Positions 22,093 to 22,210 of a stretch of 22,210 nucleotides of DNA are shown piece after piece. The DNA comes from an uncultured Nostocoides sp. Its GTDB lineage: Bacteria; Actinomycetota; Actinomycetes; Actinomycetales; Dermatophilaceae. Position numbers and translations under genes: made by a program. How positions within the stretch are numbered: position 1 is the first letter of the stretch; each line of letters begins with the position of its first letter. The stretch lies in NCBI GenBank assembly GCA_936931335.1, contig CAKZIH010000279.1, positions 1-22,210 on the forward strand, given 5' to 3'. A model generated the notes under the pieces. The model made no database searches. It had not been told where the DNA came from and worked only from the letters and a program-made list of their open reading frames with translations.

Positions 22093-22210
22093 CTAGTCCG
22101 CGGCGCGCGGTGAGGTGCCCTCGCCCGCGGTTCGCGGCGGGGTGACCTCACCGGACGCGGGCGGCGGGGTGGGACCGGCGGGATCGCGCAGCAGTTCGCG
22201 CGCCTGGTGG
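22093..22210 (-). CDS. C-terminal end of an unrecognised gene upstream of alaS (5' part outside window)
   Basis: In the minus-strand frame entering at 22209, 38 codons precede a TAG at 22095-22093, and 32 of them end in G/C, which fits coding sequence here. The visible end reads HQARELLRDPAG and then a Pro/Thr/Gly-rich, low-complexity tail. In Actinobacteria the gene before alaS is often a small conserved membrane or coiled-coil protein of unknown function (DUF948 or DUF6167 type). This tail could be the end of one of these, but 38 residues cannot show it. Confidence 0.55.
   Translation of the reverse strand, partial: HQARELLRDPAGPTPPPASGEVTPPRTAGEGTSPRAAD

Noticed and set aside
19158..22145. 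Open frame of 995 codons on the plus strand opposite alaS and ruvX
   Set aside because: Same antisense effect of high-GC codon use. It covers a complete alaS with all motifs, and its own translation is low-complexity.
1..22210. Mobile elements, CRISPR arrays, tRNA or rRNA genes, defence systems
   Set aside because: None of their signatures were found: no transposase or integrase, no regularly spaced repeats, no cloverleaf or rRNA sequence. Nearly all genes are housekeeping.

Overview
This window is chromosomal DNA from a high-GC actinobacterium. The evidence is roughly 70% GC with strong G/C preference at third codon positions, frequent GTG starts, TAnnnT-type -10 boxes, and gene orders typical of Actinobacteria (alaS-ruvX-mltG-aroE-aroC-aroK-aroB and efp-nusB-pyrR-pyrB-pyrC-carA-carB). 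The class 1B dihydroorotate dehydrogenase with PyrK suggests a Micrococcales member, perhaps near Intrasporangiaceae; that placement is tentative. Coding density is very high and no gene-free stretch exceeds 300 bases.

Region 1 (1-9990, minus strand) is the de novo pyrimidine operon: pyrR-pyrB-pyrC-carA-carB-pyrK-pyrD-pyrF. It covers carbamoyl phosphate to UMP, with pyrF cut by the window edge. Every junction from pyrR to pyrD is a stop/start overlap (GTGA, ATGA or TGATG). A candidate TAGAAT promoter is followed by a leader of about 50 nt. The leader holds a match to the PyrR-binding loop, placed directly against the pyrR Shine-Dalgarno sequence. This predicts translational autoregulation by UMP-responsive PyrR.

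Region 2 (9985-11280, minus) holds a small frameshifted ORF, nusB (antitermination) and efp (translation factor P), with a candidate efp promoter inside an inverted repeat. Region 3 (11300-13836, plus) is a two-gene cassette: a stand-alone, probably membrane-anchored FMN/Fe-S glutamate-synthase-like protein and an epoxide-hydrolase-type alpha/beta hydrolase. It lies between the aro and efp-pyr blocks in the opposite orientation.

Region 4 (13864-22210, minus) is alaS-ruvX-mltG-aroE-aroC-aroK-aroB: alanyl-tRNA synthetase, a YqgF nuclease/RNA-processing protein, a peptidoglycan lytic transglycosylase, and four shikimate-pathway enzymes. The tail of an unrecognised gene upstream of alaS reaches the right edge.

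The most unusual signal is not a gene. The word GTATGCCG (core GTATGCC) occurs about 20 times, on both strands and in all reading frames. This is far more than composition predicts, and it is kept even where it forces rare codons. The second most interesting signal is the PyrR RNA switch at the head of the overlapping pyr operon. No mobile elements, CRISPR arrays, tRNAs or rRNAs were seen.
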